From assembly GCA_004552595.1 (NCBI GenBank), contig SFNX01000005.1:51608-115607 (forward strand): a stretch of DNA of 64,000 nucleotides, given 5' to 3'. Each line of letters opens with the position of its first letter. Positions within the stretch are counted from its first letter, which is position 1. Position numbers and translations under genes: made by a program. The notes below the pieces were generated by a model, which did no database searches, was not told the origin of the DNA, and saw nothing but the letters and a program-made list of their open reading frames with translations. This stretch comes from Lachnospiraceae bacterium (GTDB taxonomy: Bacteria > Bacillota > Clostridia > Lachnospirales > Lachnospiraceae). Below, piece after piece: positions 35,604 to 45,651 of the stretch.

Positions 35604-36536
35604 TTAAATAAGTATATTAAGTAAATTGTTGAAATACTCAGGCAACGGTGCAACCACTTCAATATACTCCTTAGTTGATGGTTGAATAAATCCAAGAGTC
35701 ATCGCATGTAAAGTCTGTCCTAAAAGCTTAAACGGTGACTTAATTGTTGAATACACATCATCTCCGAGTACCGGATGACCGATTGATGCCATATGAACAC
35801 GAATCTGATGTGTTCTACCGGTTTCTAACTTACATTCAATGTATGTATAATCCTTAAAACGCTTTAATACCTTATAGTGAGTTATTGCATTTTTAGAATT
35901 TGCGACATTACATGCCATCTTTTTTCTGTCTTTTTCATTTCTTCCTATAGGTTTATTAACTGTTCCTTCGTCTTCGTTAATAACACCATGTACAATGGCT
36001 CTGTAAAGTCTGTTTATTGAATGCTCCTTAAGCTGGGCTGCTATATCAATATGAGCTTTGTCGTTTTTACATATTATCAGAGATCCGGTTGTATTCATAT
36101 CAATTCTATGAACAATTCCGGGTCTTAATACTCCGTTGATTCCGGATAAATCTTTTACATGAAACATAACGGCATTAACAAGAGTATTAGAATAATGCCC
36201 CGGTGCAGGATGAACTACCATCCCCTTAGGCTTATTAACAACTAATACATCGCTATCTTCATATAAAATATCTAACGGTATATCTTCAGGTACAATATCA
36301 GGTATAATTGATTCCTTAGTATCAAAGAATACAAAATTACCTTCTTTAAGAATATATGATCCTTTGACTGACTTAGACAGTTCACAATTTTCTTTATTTG
36401 GAGAAACATTAACAAGATTATCCTTTATAAGCTTTTGAATATAAGAACGCGAAAAATCCTCATATAGCTCTGATATGCACTTGTCTATTCTCTCACCTGC
36501 ATACTCGTCTGTAACAGTAAATTCAAAATGTTTCAT
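35604..36536 (-). CDS. RluA-family pseudouridine synthase
   Basis: A 310-residue enzyme isomerising uridines, probably in 23S rRNA (RluD-like). An N-terminal S4 RNA-binding domain (~12-75: ERIDKCISELYEDFSRSYIQKLI) precedes the catalytic domain with VVNKPKGMVVHPAPGH, PGIVHRIDMNTTGSLI (catalytic Asp in HRID) and ETGRTHQIRVHMASIGHP. The exact target is not shown by sequence. Confidence 0.94.
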   Translation of the reverse strand: MKHFEFTVTDEYAGERIDKCISELYEDFSRSYIQKLIKDNLVNVSPNKENCELSKSVKGSYILKEGNFVFFDTKESIIPDIVPEDIPLDILYEDSDVLVVNKPKGMVVHPAPGHYSNTLVNAVMFHVKDLSGINGVLRPGIVHRIDMNTTGSLIICKNDKAHIDIAAQLKEHSINRLYRAIVHGVINEDEGTVNKPIGRNEKDRKKMACNVANSKNAITHYKVLKRFKDYTYIECKLETGRTHQIRVHMASIGHPVLGDDVYSTIKSPFKLLGQTLHAMTLGFIQPSTKEYIEVVAPLPEYFNNLLNILI

Positions 36537-36552
36537 AATAGAAATTATAACA

Positions 36553-36582
36553 TAAAAAAGCCTCCCTAAATATTAGGGAGGC
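36553..36582 (-). terminator. rho-independent terminator after cstA
   Basis: A perfect 10-bp stem (36560-36569 with 36573-36582, GCCTCCCTAA arm), three-base loop, then CTTTTTT on the minus strand. It ends the ilv-cstA transcript before the pseudouridine synthase gene. Confidence 0.93.
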
Positions 36583-36596
36583 CATAAAATTAATTA

Positions 36597-38327
36597 TTAT
36601 GCTGCTTTCTTATCATTAGAAAGTTCTTTAATACCTTCAATAACAAGTACTACTGCAAGAATAACCAAGAGTGCACCGATAATAGCCTGTGCATATGGAC
36701 CCCAGTCAGCACCACCTGCTGCGATGATACCAATCTGGTTCTTAATTGTAAGGCAAAGTGAGCAAATTGTAACGATTACCATGAATACCATAGGAATCTT
36801 GAACATGCTGTTGTTCTTGCCAATATTTCCAAGCCATACACAAACAGCAAGAAGACCGATACCTGCAAGGAGCTGGTTAGCAGCACCGAAAAGTCCCCAA
36901 ATCTTAGAATATCCTGTAAGTCCAAGAAGAACTCCAAGTACTACAGTGATAGCTGTAGCAACATATGGGTTAACAAGTACCTTCTTCCAGCCTTCCTTAA
37001 CATCAGCCGGTGTCTCGCCTGGCTCAAGGAAGAATTCCTGGAACATGAAACGGGCAAGTCTTGTAGCTGTATCAAGTGATGTTAAGCAGAAAGCTGAATA
37101 TGTAAGTGTAAGTAATGTTCTTAATACTGTAACAACGCCTGGTCCGAATACTGCATACATGTTAGCAATACCACCACCGAAGATAGCTGTAGCACCTGTA
37201 AGAGCTGTGTCTGGGTTAGCTGCGTTGTACTTGTAAGCATAGTTGATAGCACAAACTGTAATTACAGCAAGTACGCACTCAAGTAACATTCCGCCGTAAG
37301 CGATTGGCTTAGCGTCTGTTTCCTTATCAAGCTGCTTAGATGTTGTACCTGATGATACAAGTGAATGGAAACCTGAAATAGCACCACAAGCAACTGTTGT
37401 AAAAAGAACAGGGAACATATACTGGATACCATTTCCGTTATCTACTGCAAATCCTGCAAATGCCTGAAGTCCATCAGCTCCACCCATTGGTGCATGTGAA
37501 ACAAATACACCCACTAATGCAACAGCAAGCATTGCATAAAGAAGGAATGAGCTTAAGTAATCACGTGGCTGAAGAAGAATCCATACAGGAGTTACTGAAG
37601 CGATTGCGATGTAAAGGCCAACGATAACCATCCATGCCTTGTATGAAAGATAAATCGGATGGAAGTTCATACCAATCACCATACAAATAATAATAGCTAC
37701 TACGCCAAGTATTGTAGAAACTCCCATTGGAGCATTACGACGATATACAAGGAAACCGAAAGCAATAGCTACTACGATGAAAAGTAATGACACCATTGCA
37801 ACCGAAGCATTTGTTGCTACTACTGCTTCTCCTAAAGCTTCACCCTTAGCATTTGTTGTACCAAATGTACCAGCAACGATTGAAGCAAAGGCAGCTACTA
37901 CAAGAATAAGTGTAAGATAAGCAAATGTGATGAAAAGCTTCTTAGCTCTTTTACTCATGTTAACTGAGATGATTTCACCGATTGACTGTCCTTTATGACG
38001 AACTGAAGCTACAAGTGCACCAAAGTCATGAACACCACCGAAGAAAATACCACCGATTAATACCCAAAGGACAACTGGAACCCATCCAAACATTGCTGCA
38101 CCAATTGGTCCTGTAATAGGGCCTGCACCAGCGATTGATGAGAAGTGATGTCCCATAAGAACAGGAGCTTTAGCCGGAACATAGTCTACTCCGTCCTCTA
38201 ATGTGTGTGCAGGAGTTTCTTCTTTTGATTCACCTACACCCCACTGTTTGCAAAGCCATCCGCCATAGAATACATAACCACAAGCAAGAATAGCAATACA
38301 AACTAATAAAAGTAATACTGAATTCAT
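36597..38327 (-). CDS. cstA: carbon starvation protein CstA family transporter
   Basis: A 576-residue polytopic protein with about 16 membrane segments. CstA marks are AKAPVLMGHHFSSIAGAGPITGP, GGIFFGGVHDFGALVASVRHKG, SGFHSLVSSGTTSKQL and SLDTATRLARFMFQE. In E. coli, CstA and BtsT take up pyruvate and CstA also peptides. ATG 38327 is chosen: AGGAG lies 10 bases upstream, while a GTG three codons earlier abuts it. It follows ilvC and an unknown gene without a terminator, so it may import pyruvate, the ilvB substrate (inference). Codon use looks like that of a highly expressed gene. Confidence 0.95.
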   Translation of the reverse strand: MNSVLLLLVCIAILACGYVFYGGWLCKQWGVGESKEETPAHTLEDGVDYVPAKAPVLMGHHFSSIAGAGPITGPIGAAMFGWVPVVLWVLIGGIFFGGVHDFGALVASVRHKGQSIGEIISVNMSKRAKKLFITFAYLTLILVVAAFASIVAGTFGTTNAKGEALGEAVVATNASVAMVSLLFIVVAIAFGFLVYRRNAPMGVSTILGVVAIIICMVIGMNFHPIYLSYKAWMVIVGLYIAIASVTPVWILLQPRDYLSSFLLYAMLAVALVGVFVSHAPMGGADGLQAFAGFAVDNGNGIQYMFPVLFTTVACGAISGFHSLVSSGTTSKQLDKETDAKPIAYGGMLLECVLAVITVCAINYAYKYNAANPDTALTGATAIFGGGIANMYAVFGPGVVTVLRTLLTLTYSAFCLTSLDTATRLARFMFQEFFLEPGETPADVKEGWKKVLVNPYVATAITVVLGVLLGLTGYSKIWGLFGAANQLLAGIGLLAVCVWLGNIGKNNSMFKIPMVFMVIVTICSLCLTIKNQIGIIAAGGADWGPYAQAIIGALLVILAVVLVIEGIKELSNDKKAA

Positions 38328-38355
38328 TTGTCTCACTCTCCTTTAATAGAATAAG

Positions 38356-38892
38356 TTATTTAAATAATCTTATCCCCCGCCTTTTTTTAGGGTGAAGGAC
38401 ACTTTTCAAAAATTTCCCACTAAGTCTTCCGTCGCCGTTAGTAGTAACTGATTCTGTTCCTAAATCAATAAGTACTGTATGCATCTCCATCCAACCATGA
38501 AGGGAAAATTGAAAACTTTTTCTTCTGCGATACTTCTTAAGGGCGCTTAAGGCATCATTATCATATGTATCGCATAAAAACTCAGCAACAATATATGAAC
38601 TTCTGTGATCGGGACCCGGATTTATCTTTTCAAAACCAAGTTCGTAAGCCATATCTACTGCATTGTTAAATAAATCAAGCGTCAAGTTAGGATAATAAAA
38701 TACATATACATATTCATTTGAATCCATTTTGTAAAGAGTAGCTCTTTTTGAAAGAAAATAATTTTCGGTATGAATATGGAAATCAGCTTCCATTATTAGT
38801 CCTGCTTCATTTTCTTCATGCTTTATTATGTTATAAGAGCCGGAATACACACGCTCAATTTTACTGATTACTTCTTGTTTTGTTAAACTCAT
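38356..38892 (-). CDS. conserved protein of unknown function between ilvC and cstA
   Basis: A 178-residue soluble protein beginning MSLTKQEVISKIERVYSGSY. No membrane segment or known catalytic motif is visible. Notable pieces are ADFHIHTENYFLSKRATLY, an aromatic stretch VYVFYYPNLT, and a basic C-terminus (HPKKRRGIRLFK). It is 14 bases from ilvC and 28 from cstA, in one transcription unit. I do not recognise it; linkage suggests a part in pyruvate or branched-chain metabolism or CstA control. Confidence 0.8.
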   Translation of the reverse strand: MSLTKQEVISKIERVYSGSYNIIKHEENEAGLIMEADFHIHTENYFLSKRATLYKMDSNEYVYVFYYPNLTLDLFNNAVDMAYELGFEKINPGPDHRSSYIVAEFLCDTYDNDALSALKKYRRRKSFQFSLHGWMEMHTVLIDLGTESVTTNGDGRLSGKFLKSVLHPKKRRGIRLFK

Positions 38893-38906
38893 AACAATAC
38901 CTAAAA

Positions 38907-39938
<1,032 letters not shown>

Positions 39939-39980
39939 CTATGTTCTCATTCAACATAATAATTATATTTAGTAAAATAA

Positions 39981-40499
39981 CTATTCAATATTATTTTTGT
40001 CAGGCCAGAATATATTATCTGTACCTCTACGAAGACCGGCTATTCCAGTTCTTGCAATTTCAAGAATTTTATATGAACTCATAAGTTCAAGGAATGAATC
40101 AATTTTTGCGCTTGTAGCAGTCATTTCAATAATCATTCCATTCTTGGAAATATCAACTACATTTGCCTTAAATGCATCTGTATCTGTTATTGAAATTATA
40201 TTAGGTCTTTCTTCCGGCTTGCATTCAATTTTAATCAGTGCAAGCTCTCTATATACACTTGAATCAGGCACAAGTTCTGTGATGTTTCTTACATCAACAA
40301 GCTTTTCAACCTGCTTTTCTATCTGCTCAAGTATATCATCGTCACCTGTAGTAACTATTGTAATTCTTGTAAATCTTGGATCTGCAGTGACACCTGCAGT
40401 TATAGACTCAATATTATAGCCTCTTCTTGAAAAAAGCCCTGAAATACGTGAAAGAACTCCGGATGTGTTATCAACAATTAAAGAAAAAACTTTTTCCAT
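39981..40499 (-). CDS. ilvN: acetolactate synthase small subunit, paralogue 1
   Basis: A 172-residue regulatory subunit. The N-terminal ACT domain MEKVFSLIVDNTSGVLSRISGLFSRRGYNI binds valine in known enzymes; the second half (~85-165, ANVVDISKNGMIIEMTA) activates the catalytic subunit. ATG at 40499 fits the family start; the longer frame to 40541 has no family resemblance. It is the second of two tandem small subunits and leads into ilvC. Confidence 0.93.
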   Translation of the reverse strand: MEKVFSLIVDNTSGVLSRISGLFSRRGYNIESITAGVTADPRFTRITIVTTGDDDILEQIEKQVEKLVDVRNITELVPDSSVYRELALIKIECKPEERPNIISITDTDAFKANVVDISKNGMIIEMTATSAKIDSFLELMSSYKILEIARTGIAGLRRGTDNIFWPDKNNIE

Positions 40500-40548
40500 T
40501 ATAAATATCCCCATTGATATATTTGTTGAATATATTCTCAACTAATTA

Positions 40549-40577
40549 AGTTTAACAATTTTAACTATTAATGTCAA
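40549..40577 (-). promoter_or_regulatory. candidate internal promoter before ilvN paralogue 1
   Basis: Minus strand TTGACA (40572-40577), 17 bases, TAAACT (40549-40554). The 99-base gap between the two ilvN genes otherwise shows only A/T-rich sequence. It could drive ilvN1-ilvC-cstA separately from ilvB. Confidence 0.48.
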
Positions 40578-40598
40578 TTAAACAGAATGATATATAAA

Positions 40599-41084
40599 TC
40601 ACTCAATTGAACATTTCTGCAAAGCAAGAGTACCGGTTCTGGCTACCTCTACAACTACCTGAATTGAAGAAAACATCTGCAATAAGAGGTTGGCCTGTTC
40701 AGGCGTATCACAAATCTGAATTGTCATGTGATTTTTGGATTTATCTACAATTTTAGCTTCCATCAGTTCACAAATTTCCATTATCTCACGCCTGTTGGAC
40801 TTAGTATATTTAACTTTAACAAGCATAAGTTCTCTTGATGTCGATTCGGATTCTGAAAATGTTTTTATCTTAATTACATCAATCTTCTTATTCAGCTGCT
40901 TTTCAATCTGATTAAGTGTTCTTTCATCCCCGGTCGATACAATAGTAATACATGATACATTTGGGTCGTCGGTCTCACCAACCGCCAAGGAATCAATATT
41001 AAAGCATCTTCTTGAAAATAGACCTGAAACCTTTGATAAAACACCCGATCTGTTTTCAACTAATACAGAATACAATCTCTTCAT
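40599..41084 (-). CDS. ilvN: acetolactate synthase small subunit, paralogue 2
   Basis: A 161-residue ACT-domain protein, MKRLYSVLVENRSGVLSKVSGLFSRRCFNI, clearly homologous to its neighbour but diverged (SLAVGETDDPNVSCI against SITAGVTADPRFTRI). It follows ilvB by 20 bases, so it is the likelier stable partner of IlvB. Different effector response from paralogue 1 is possible but not shown. Confidence 0.93.
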   Translation of the reverse strand: MKRLYSVLVENRSGVLSKVSGLFSRRCFNIDSLAVGETDDPNVSCITIVSTGDERTLNQIEKQLNKKIDVIKIKTFSESESTSRELMLVKVKYTKSNRREIMEICELMEAKIVDKSKNHMTIQICDTPEQANLLLQMFSSIQVVVEVARTGTLALQKCSIE

Positions 41085-41104
41085 TTTTATGTAAACCTTA
41101 TCTA

Positions 41105-42721
41105 TTATTTTACAGTATCCATTGGATCAATCATAACTTCTATAAGCATTGGCCCGTTAAAAGCTAGTATTGAATCAATTTCTTTTTCAATATTATCCAT
41201 ATTGCATAAACATTTAAACTCCATATTATATGCCTTTGCAATATATGAAAAATCAGGACTTCCCGACAAATCTACTACCGAATAATTACCTTTATACACC
41301 TTATGCTGGTGCTCTCTTACAAGTCCTAAATATCCATTATGGAAAATAAATATTTTAGTCGGAATGCCATATTGCTGCATAGTAGCCAGTTCCATGAATG
41401 ACATTTGGAATGAACCATCGCCACAGACTGCAATTACTTCCGTATCTTTTTTAGCTCTCTTAGCACCCATTGCGGCAGGAATAGAATAACCCATTGTACC
41501 CATTCCGCCACTTGTTAAAAATCGTCCATCCTTTGCAGTATAATATCCGCAAGACCACATCTGATTCTGTCCCACATCCGCAACGTAAATTGCATCTTCA
41601 TCCATTTTCTCAGATAATAATCTGATAAATTCAGCAGGATCAACAAAATCATCGGATGGGGCTTTCCTTTTAGGTGCCTGTTCTTTGTATGAATTAAGCG
41701 TATTCACCCATTCGGAAAAGTTATTATCAAAGCTCTCTTTTTCAAAATCCTTGAAAATATGCTTTATATCTCCAACAAGCGGAATGTGCGGTCCAACCTG
41801 TTTACCTATTTCAGCAGGATCAACGTCTATATGCACAAGTACCTTATTGTTAGTAATTAAATCAGGCTGTGATACAGCTCTGTCTGCAACTCTTGCACCA
41901 ATCATGATCAGAAGATCGGATTCATTCATCGCCCTGTTAGCATAATACTTTCCATTGTTGCCTACCATTCCAAAATATAACGGATCGTCAGAGCGCATTG
42001 CAGATATTCCCATAAGTGTTGAAACAACGGGAATATTATATTTGTGGGCAAAATCACGAAGTTCACTTCTTGCATCGGATAACATTACTCCACCGCCGGC
42101 GCAAATTATCGGTCTTTTGCATTTAGAAAGCTCTGCAATTACTTTTTTAATCTGAACAGAATGTCCTTTTACAGTAGGCTTATAGGTTCGTAAATTTATT
42201 TCCTTTGGGTATTCAAATTTTGAAATCGGTGCATTTTGAATGTCCGATGGGATATCAATTAATACAGGTCCCTTTCTTCCTGTTGAAGCAATGTGAAAAG
42301 CCTCTTTGAATATTCTAGGTATATCTTTAACATCTTTTACAAGGTAGCTATATTTTACAAATGATTCAACAGCACCTGTAATGTCTGCCTCCTGGAAGGT
42401 GTCATATCCTAAAAGTTTTGATTCAACTTGTCCTGTAATACATATTAACGGAATAGAATCTGCATATGCTGTCGCAATACCTGTAATAAGGTTTGTGGCA
42501 CCGGGACCCGAGGTTGCAACGCAAACTCCGACTTTATTGCTGACTCTTGCATAACCGCTTGCTGCATGTGCAGCATTCTGCTCTGTTCTTACAAGTATTG
42601 ATTCAATGTCAGTATTTAAAATACTGTTAAAGAATGGACATATAGCAACACCCGGATAACCAAATAATACTTCAACACCTTCATTTTCAAGGCATTTCAC
42701 TATTGCATCTGCACCTATCAT
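41105..42721 (-). CDS. ilvB: acetolactate synthase large (catalytic) subunit
   Basis: A 538-residue ThDP enzyme joining two pyruvates to acetolactate, the first common step to valine and leucine. The catalytic Glu lies in VRTEQNAAHAASGYAR; GPGATNLITGIATAYADS, the FAD-domain segment, and the ThDP motif GDGSFQMSFMELATMQQYG through HNGYLG are present. It is slightly shorter than many (about 550-600). It starts 24 bases after the membrane protein with the histone-like tail, with no terminator between them. Confidence 0.95.
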   Translation of the reverse strand: MIGADAIVKCLENEGVEVLFGYPGVAICPFFNSILNTDIESILVRTEQNAAHAASGYARVSNKVGVCVATSGPGATNLITGIATAYADSIPLICITGQVESKLLGYDTFQEADITGAVESFVKYSYLVKDVKDIPRIFKEAFHIASTGRKGPVLIDIPSDIQNAPISKFEYPKEINLRTYKPTVKGHSVQIKKVIAELSKCKRPIICAGGGVMLSDARSELRDFAHKYNIPVVSTLMGISAMRSDDPLYFGMVGNNGKYYANRAMNESDLLIMIGARVADRAVSQPDLITNNKVLVHIDVDPAEIGKQVGPHIPLVGDIKHIFKDFEKESFDNNFSEWVNTLNSYKEQAPKRKAPSDDFVDPAEFIRLLSEKMDEDAIYVADVGQNQMWSCGYYTAKDGRFLTSGGMGTMGYSIPAAMGAKRAKKDTEVIAVCGDGSFQMSFMELATMQQYGIPTKIFIFHNGYLGLVREHQHKVYKGNYSVVDLSGSPDFSYIAKAYNMEFKCLCNMDNIEKEIDSILAFNGPMLIEVMIDPMDTVK

Positions 42722-42745
42722 TAATAAAATCTCCTGATTAAAAAG

Positions 42746-43786
42746 TTATTTTTTCTTATTTGTTGATTTTGCTGGGCTAAACATTTTGGCCAATGGAGAA
42801 ATAACATCGTTTAACGACTTGATTGAACTATTCAAAGATTCAAAATCAAGTGCATTTATCTTTTCCATTGTTGTATCAATTGTTGTTTGTGAGCTCTCTA
42901 CAAGTCCTGTTACATCGCCCATAACAGAATTTACTTCATTCATAATATCATTGACATTGTTCATAACGCCTGCAAAGTCAGTCTGTGAAAGTTCGTCTGT
43001 AGTCTTTGACAAATTCTTAATAACAAAATCAACGTCTTCAATCATGTCTGCGACCTGGACAACCATATCTTCTGCTTCCGTTACAATTGTCTCTGATTCA
43101 ACAATGATTTTATTTGTGTTATCAAGTACAACATTTACGTTCTTAAGTGAAGACATTATCTGAGGAATTAATATAAATACACATGCAAGTGCAATGCCAA
43201 TTGCAACTACAGATGTAATAATTGAATAAATCATATGGCGCTTAGCATACGCTGATTCCTCTTCCTGATCTTTCTTAAGCTCAAGCAAAAGCTCGGCAAG
43301 AATCTTAGTGTCAGGATCCTGCATCTTATCTATTTTTTCCTGAATTGCATCAAGTGTAGCCTTCTTGTCTGCTTTTGTAGGCAAAGGTGGTATTGTAGCA
43401 CTAACCGGTTTTTCTGTAGATACAGGTTTAGTTTCAGTAACAGCTTCTGTTTTAACAATTGTATTATCTATTGCTGCCTTAGCAGCAGTCTCAGTCTTCT
43501 TAGCTGTAGCCTTTGTAGCTGATGTTTTAGCGGCTGTTGTTTTAGTAGTATCTGCTTTAGGAGCCGCCTCTGCTTTCTTAGCTGTAGTCTTTGTAGTTGA
43601 TGTTTTAGCGGCTGTTGCTTTAGCAGTATCTGCTTTAGGAACTGCTTCTGTTTTCTTAGCTGCAGTCTTTGTGGCTGTTGATTTCGCAGCCGTTGTCTTT
43701 GCAGTTGTAGCTTTTTTTGTATCCTTTTCTACAGTAGCTTTAGTAGTTGTTGTCTTTTTAGTAGTAGTTTTCTTTGCCTCTGCCAT
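42746..43786 (-). CDS. membrane protein with histone H1-like Lys/Ala/Thr repeat tail and coiled coil
   Basis: A 346-residue protein. Residues ~1-110 are almost only Lys, Thr, Ala and Glu (AKKTTTKKTTTTKATVEKD), like the tail of histone H1 or bacterial AlgP/Hc-like proteins, with 26-residue repeats. A short acidic helical region precedes one membrane helix (~188-210: IITSVVAIGIALACVFILIP). The remainder (~215-330) is heptad-rich coiled coil, as in methyl-accepting or DUF948-type proteins, ending in KSTNKKK. The tail would be cytoplasmic by the positive-inside rule. DNA or envelope-polymer binding is inference. GGAGG precedes the ATG. Confidence 0.8.
   Translation of the reverse strand: MAEAKKTTTKKTTTTKATVEKDTKKATTAKTTAAKSTATKTAAKKTEAVPKADTAKATAAKTSTTKTTAKKAEAAPKADTTKTTAAKTSATKATAKKTETAAKAAIDNTIVKTEAVTETKPVSTEKPVSATIPPLPTKADKKATLDAIQEKIDKMQDPDTKILAELLLELKKDQEEESAYAKRHMIYSIITSVVAIGIALACVFILIPQIMSSLKNVNVVLDNTNKIIVESETIVTEAEDMVVQVADMIEDVDFVIKNLSKTTDELSQTDFAGVMNNVNDIMNEVNSVMGDVTGLVESSQTTIDTTMEKINALDFESLNSSIKSLNDVISPLAKMFSPAKSTNKKK
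43503..43710 (-). repeat. 78-bp tandem repeat coding for the Lys/Ala/Thr tail
   Basis: Two full units (43503-43580 and 43581-43658) and a partial third, each 78 bases and encoding 26 residues (such as KKAEAAPKADTTKTTAAKTS). Units differ at scattered positions. The exact multiple of three keeps the frame, so repeat number can vary without breaking the gene. Confidence 0.85.
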
Positions 43787-43922
43787 TAGATATACCTCCT
43801 ATAAATACGAATTGGCATTAATAAAAATGGCCCCTTCTTATTCATATCCCCAATATCATTCATAATATAACGTAAGTGTCAAAACCAACTGATATTATTG
43901 GCACTTACCTCATATAACGAAA

Positions 43923-43973
43923 TAATAATACAAGAGCTCCGCGAAACTAAAAGCGGAGCTCTAAGTATTATTA
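43923..43973 (-). terminator. terminator after the GGGtGRT gene
   Basis: A two-part hairpin: AGAGCTCCGC (43933-43942) with 43953-43962, extended by TAATAATAC (43923-43931) with 43965-43973. U-rich sequence follows on the minus strand. The rest of the 198-base gap (43787-43984) holds the ribosome site of the next gene and an imperfect TAAGTG/CACTTA inverted repeat. Confidence 0.75.
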
Positions 43974-43984
43974 AAAATAATTTA

Positions 43985-44929
43985 TTAGAACTTACCAGCC
44001 TTAGCAGCTTCTTCAATTGAAACTGCAACTGCTACTGTCATACCTACCATAGGGTTGTTACCAGCTCCAATAAGACCCATCATTTCAACGTGAGCCGGAA
44101 CTGATGATGAACCTGCAAACTGAGCATCTGAATGCATACGTCCCATTGTATCTGTCATACCATATGAAGCAGGACCTGCAGCCATGTTATCCGGATGAAG
44201 TGTACGACCTGTACCACCACCTGATGCAACTGAGAAGTACTTCTTACCCTGCTCTGTACATTCCTTCTTGTATGTACCTGCTACAGGATGCTGGAAACGT
44301 GTAGGGTTTGTTGAGTTACCTGTGATAGATACGTCAACTCCCTCCTTATGCATGATAGCAACGCCTTCGCATACATCGTTAGCACCATAACAGTTAACCT
44401 TAGCACGATCAACAAATGTAAATCCGTTGATTCTTGCGATAATCTGTGCAGCGTCCTTTCCAAGACCGTTAAGGATAACTCTAAGAGGTTTCTGACGAAC
44501 CTTGTTAGCCTTTTCAGCAATACCGATAGCACCTTCTGCTGCGGCGAATGACTCATGTCCTGCAAGGAATGCAAAACATTCTGTCTCTTCTTCAAGAAGC
44601 ATCTTACCAAGGTTACCATGTCCAAGACCAACCTTACGTGTGTCTGCTACTGAACCCGGGATACAGAATGACTGAAGTCCCTCACCGATTGCAGCAGCTG
44701 CATCAGCTGCTTTTCTGCAACCCTTCTTAATTGCGATTGCTGCACCTACTATGTAAGCCCAGCATGCATTTTCAAAACAAATTGGCTGAATGCCCTTTAC
44801 CATGTTATATACGTCAAGACCGGCATCCTTTGTGATTTTCTCAGCCTCTTCAATTGAAGAGATACCATACTCAGCAAGGACTTTGTTAATCTGGTCAATA
44901 CGTCTTTCATATGATTCAAATAAAGCCAT
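43985..44929 (-). CDS. GGGtGRT protein (conserved, function unknown)
   Basis: A 314-residue soluble protein. The naming motif GGGTGRT lies near residues 236-242, followed by LHPDNMAAGPASYGMTDTMG. It starts MALFESYERRIDQINKVLAEYG, includes VNCYGANDVCEG and FAFLAGHESFAAAEGAIG, and ends in a Met/Gly-rich stretch. The family is typical of anaerobes and is paired with a NifU/IscU-like protein, here 17 bases upstream. Its chemistry is unknown; a role in iron-sulfur handling is inferred from linkage only. Codon use is that of a strongly expressed gene. Confidence 0.93.
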   Translation of the reverse strand: MALFESYERRIDQINKVLAEYGISSIEEAEKITKDAGLDVYNMVKGIQPICFENACWAYIVGAAIAIKKGCRKAADAAAAIGEGLQSFCIPGSVADTRKVGLGHGNLGKMLLEEETECFAFLAGHESFAAAEGAIGIAEKANKVRQKPLRVILNGLGKDAAQIIARINGFTFVDRAKVNCYGANDVCEGVAIMHKEGVDVSITGNSTNPTRFQHPVAGTYKKECTEQGKKYFSVASGGGTGRTLHPDNMAAGPASYGMTDTMGRMHSDAQFAGSSSVPAHVEMMGLIGAGNNPMVGMTVAVAVSIEEAAKAGKF

Positions 44930-44946
44930 TTTAATTTCCTCCTATA

Positions 44947-45651
44947 TTATTTAATCTCTTCGTCTGTTCTAGGATCAATGATCTTAACAGCATCAGCCAC
45001 ACGTCCGTACTGTCCGCAAGCCTTCTCATAAGCTGTTGTAGGATCGTCACCCTTCTTAATGAAGTCTGTCATCTTACCAAGTGATACGAACTTGTATCCG
45101 ATAATCTGGTTATCTTTGTCAAGAGCGATACCTGTAACATATCCTTCAGCCATCTCTAAGTATCTAGGGCCCTTAGCTAAAGTACCGTACATTGTACCAA
45201 CCTGTGAACGAAGTCCCTTACCAAGGTCTTCAAGACCTGCACCAACTGCAAGACCACCTTCTGAGAATGCAGACTGTGAACGTCCGTAAGCAATCTGAAG
45301 GAAAAGCTCTCTCATAGCTGTATTGATAGCATCACATACAAGGTCTGTATTAAGTGCTTCAAGAACAGTTCTGCCAGGAAGAATTTCAGCAGCCATAGCA
45401 GCTGAATGTGTCATACCTGAACATCCGATAGTCTCAACTAAAGCTTCCTGAATGATACCTTCTTTAATGTTTAAAGAAAGCTTGCAGGCACCCTGCTGAG
45501 GAGCACACCAACCAATACCGTGTGTGAAACCTGAAATATCTTTTACTTCTTTTGATTTTACCCACTTAGCTTCTTCAGGGATAGGCGCACATCCGTGGTT
45601 AACACCCTGAGCAACCGGGCACATGTTTTCAACTTCTTTTGTGTAAATCAT
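44947..45651 (-). CDS. NifU/IscU-like iron-sulfur scaffold family protein, GGGtGRT partner
   Basis: A 234-residue protein with a NifU-N/IscU-like domain: HGIGWCAPQQGACKLSLNIKEG and ETIGCSGMTHSAAMAAEIL hold cysteines in scaffold-like positions, and ILPGRTVLEAL matches the following helix. The N-terminus has extra Cys (MCPVAQGVNHGCAPI). No cysteine desulfurase lies nearby, so it is not a standard isc/suf unit. ATG 45651 follows AAAGGAG. It is read first in a two-gene operon with GGGtGRT. Cluster binding is inference. Confidence 0.88.
   Translation of the reverse strand: MIYTKEVENMCPVAQGVNHGCAPIPEEAKWVKSKEVKDISGFTHGIGWCAPQQGACKLSLNIKEGIIQEALVETIGCSGMTHSAAMAAEILPGRTVLEALNTDLVCDAINTAMRELFLQIAYGRSQSAFSEGGLAVGAGLEDLGKGLRSQVGTMYGTLAKGPRYLEMAEGYVTGIALDKDNQIIGYKFVSLGKMTDFIKKGDDPTTAYEKACGQYGRVADAVKIIDPRTDEEIK

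Noticed and set aside
43365..43865. A 166-codon plus-strand reading frame rich in Val/Ala/Phe opposite the histone-like tail
   Set aside because: It is the antisense of the Lys/Ala/Thr repeats; its hydrophobic look comes from the reverse complement, and it has no ribosome site.
43871..43910. TAAGTG/CACTTA inverted repeat with an inner TTGACA as a promoter for the histone-like gene
   Set aside because: No acceptable -10 lies at 16-18 bases from the TTGACA, and one mismatch breaks the longer stem.
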